Source: JBGOUJ01 sp041477005
Lineage (GTDB): Bacteria; Acidobacteriota; Terriglobia; Bryobacterales; JACQDG01
Reading direction: 5' to 3'
DNA: 7,391 nucleotides
Assembly: GCA_041477005.1 (NCBI GenBank)
Contig: JBGOUJ010000395.1
Location: 1 to 7,391 of the forward strand
The translations under genes and the position numbers were made by a program. This document shows, one piece after another, positions 6,767 through 7,391 of the stretch (positions are counted from its first letter, which is position 1; each line of letters begins with the position of its first letter). The notes beneath the pieces are model-generated. The model searched no databases. It worked only from the letters and a program-made list of their open reading frames with translations, and was not told the DNA's origin.

Positions 6767-7391
<625 letters not shown>

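Overview
The window looks like a chromosomal stretch from a high-GC Gram-negative bacterium. An acidobacterial source (Solibacteres/Bryobacterales-like) is the best guess, from the gene content, the N-terminus MFEFLFKYPP of the VWA protein, and the style of the intergenic repeats. This is a judgement from family knowledge; no marker gene is present. All genes lie on the + strand, are tightly spaced and look like one operon. Long open frames on the - strand are shadows of GC-biased codons.

Layout: 1-351 is a leader region holding an inverted repeat (E1, 19-147) and about 200 bases with no convincing gene. 352-1170 encodes a membrane-anchored DUF4159 protein. 1174-1256 is a second inverted repeat (E2) that fills the gap to the next gene. 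1263-3509 encodes a 748-aa membrane protein with a VWA domain (complete MIDAS) and a glutamine-amidotransferase-like domain. 3514-4527 encodes a secreted caspase/legumain-like (C13-fold) protein with an EF-hand-type loop; a third inverted repeat (E3, 3524-3656) lies inside its 5' end. 4531-6747 encodes a secreted TPR protein with a gluzincin metallopeptidase domain (HELSH...E). 6767-7391 is the start of a MoxR-family AAA+ ATPase, cut by the window end.

How the genes may work together: MoxR ATPases typically act with VWA proteins in assembling or maturing other proteins, and DUF4159, VWA/amidotransferase-like and TPR proteins are familiar partners. Here the set also includes a C13-fold protein and a metallopeptidase, which suggests an envelope protein-maturation or quality-control module driven from the cytoplasm by MoxR. 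That role is inference.

The most unusual signal is the trio of inverted repeats. All three are built from purine-rich 7-base units on the left and their complements on the right, around a GC-richer core. Each uses a different heptad (AAGGCAA, GAAGTCA, GAGGAGA/GAAGAGA), but the two arms of any one element match each other. Where arms differ in length, they differ by whole heptads. E3 is translated: its pyrimidine arm encodes the hydrophobic core of the signal peptide of the C13-like protein.
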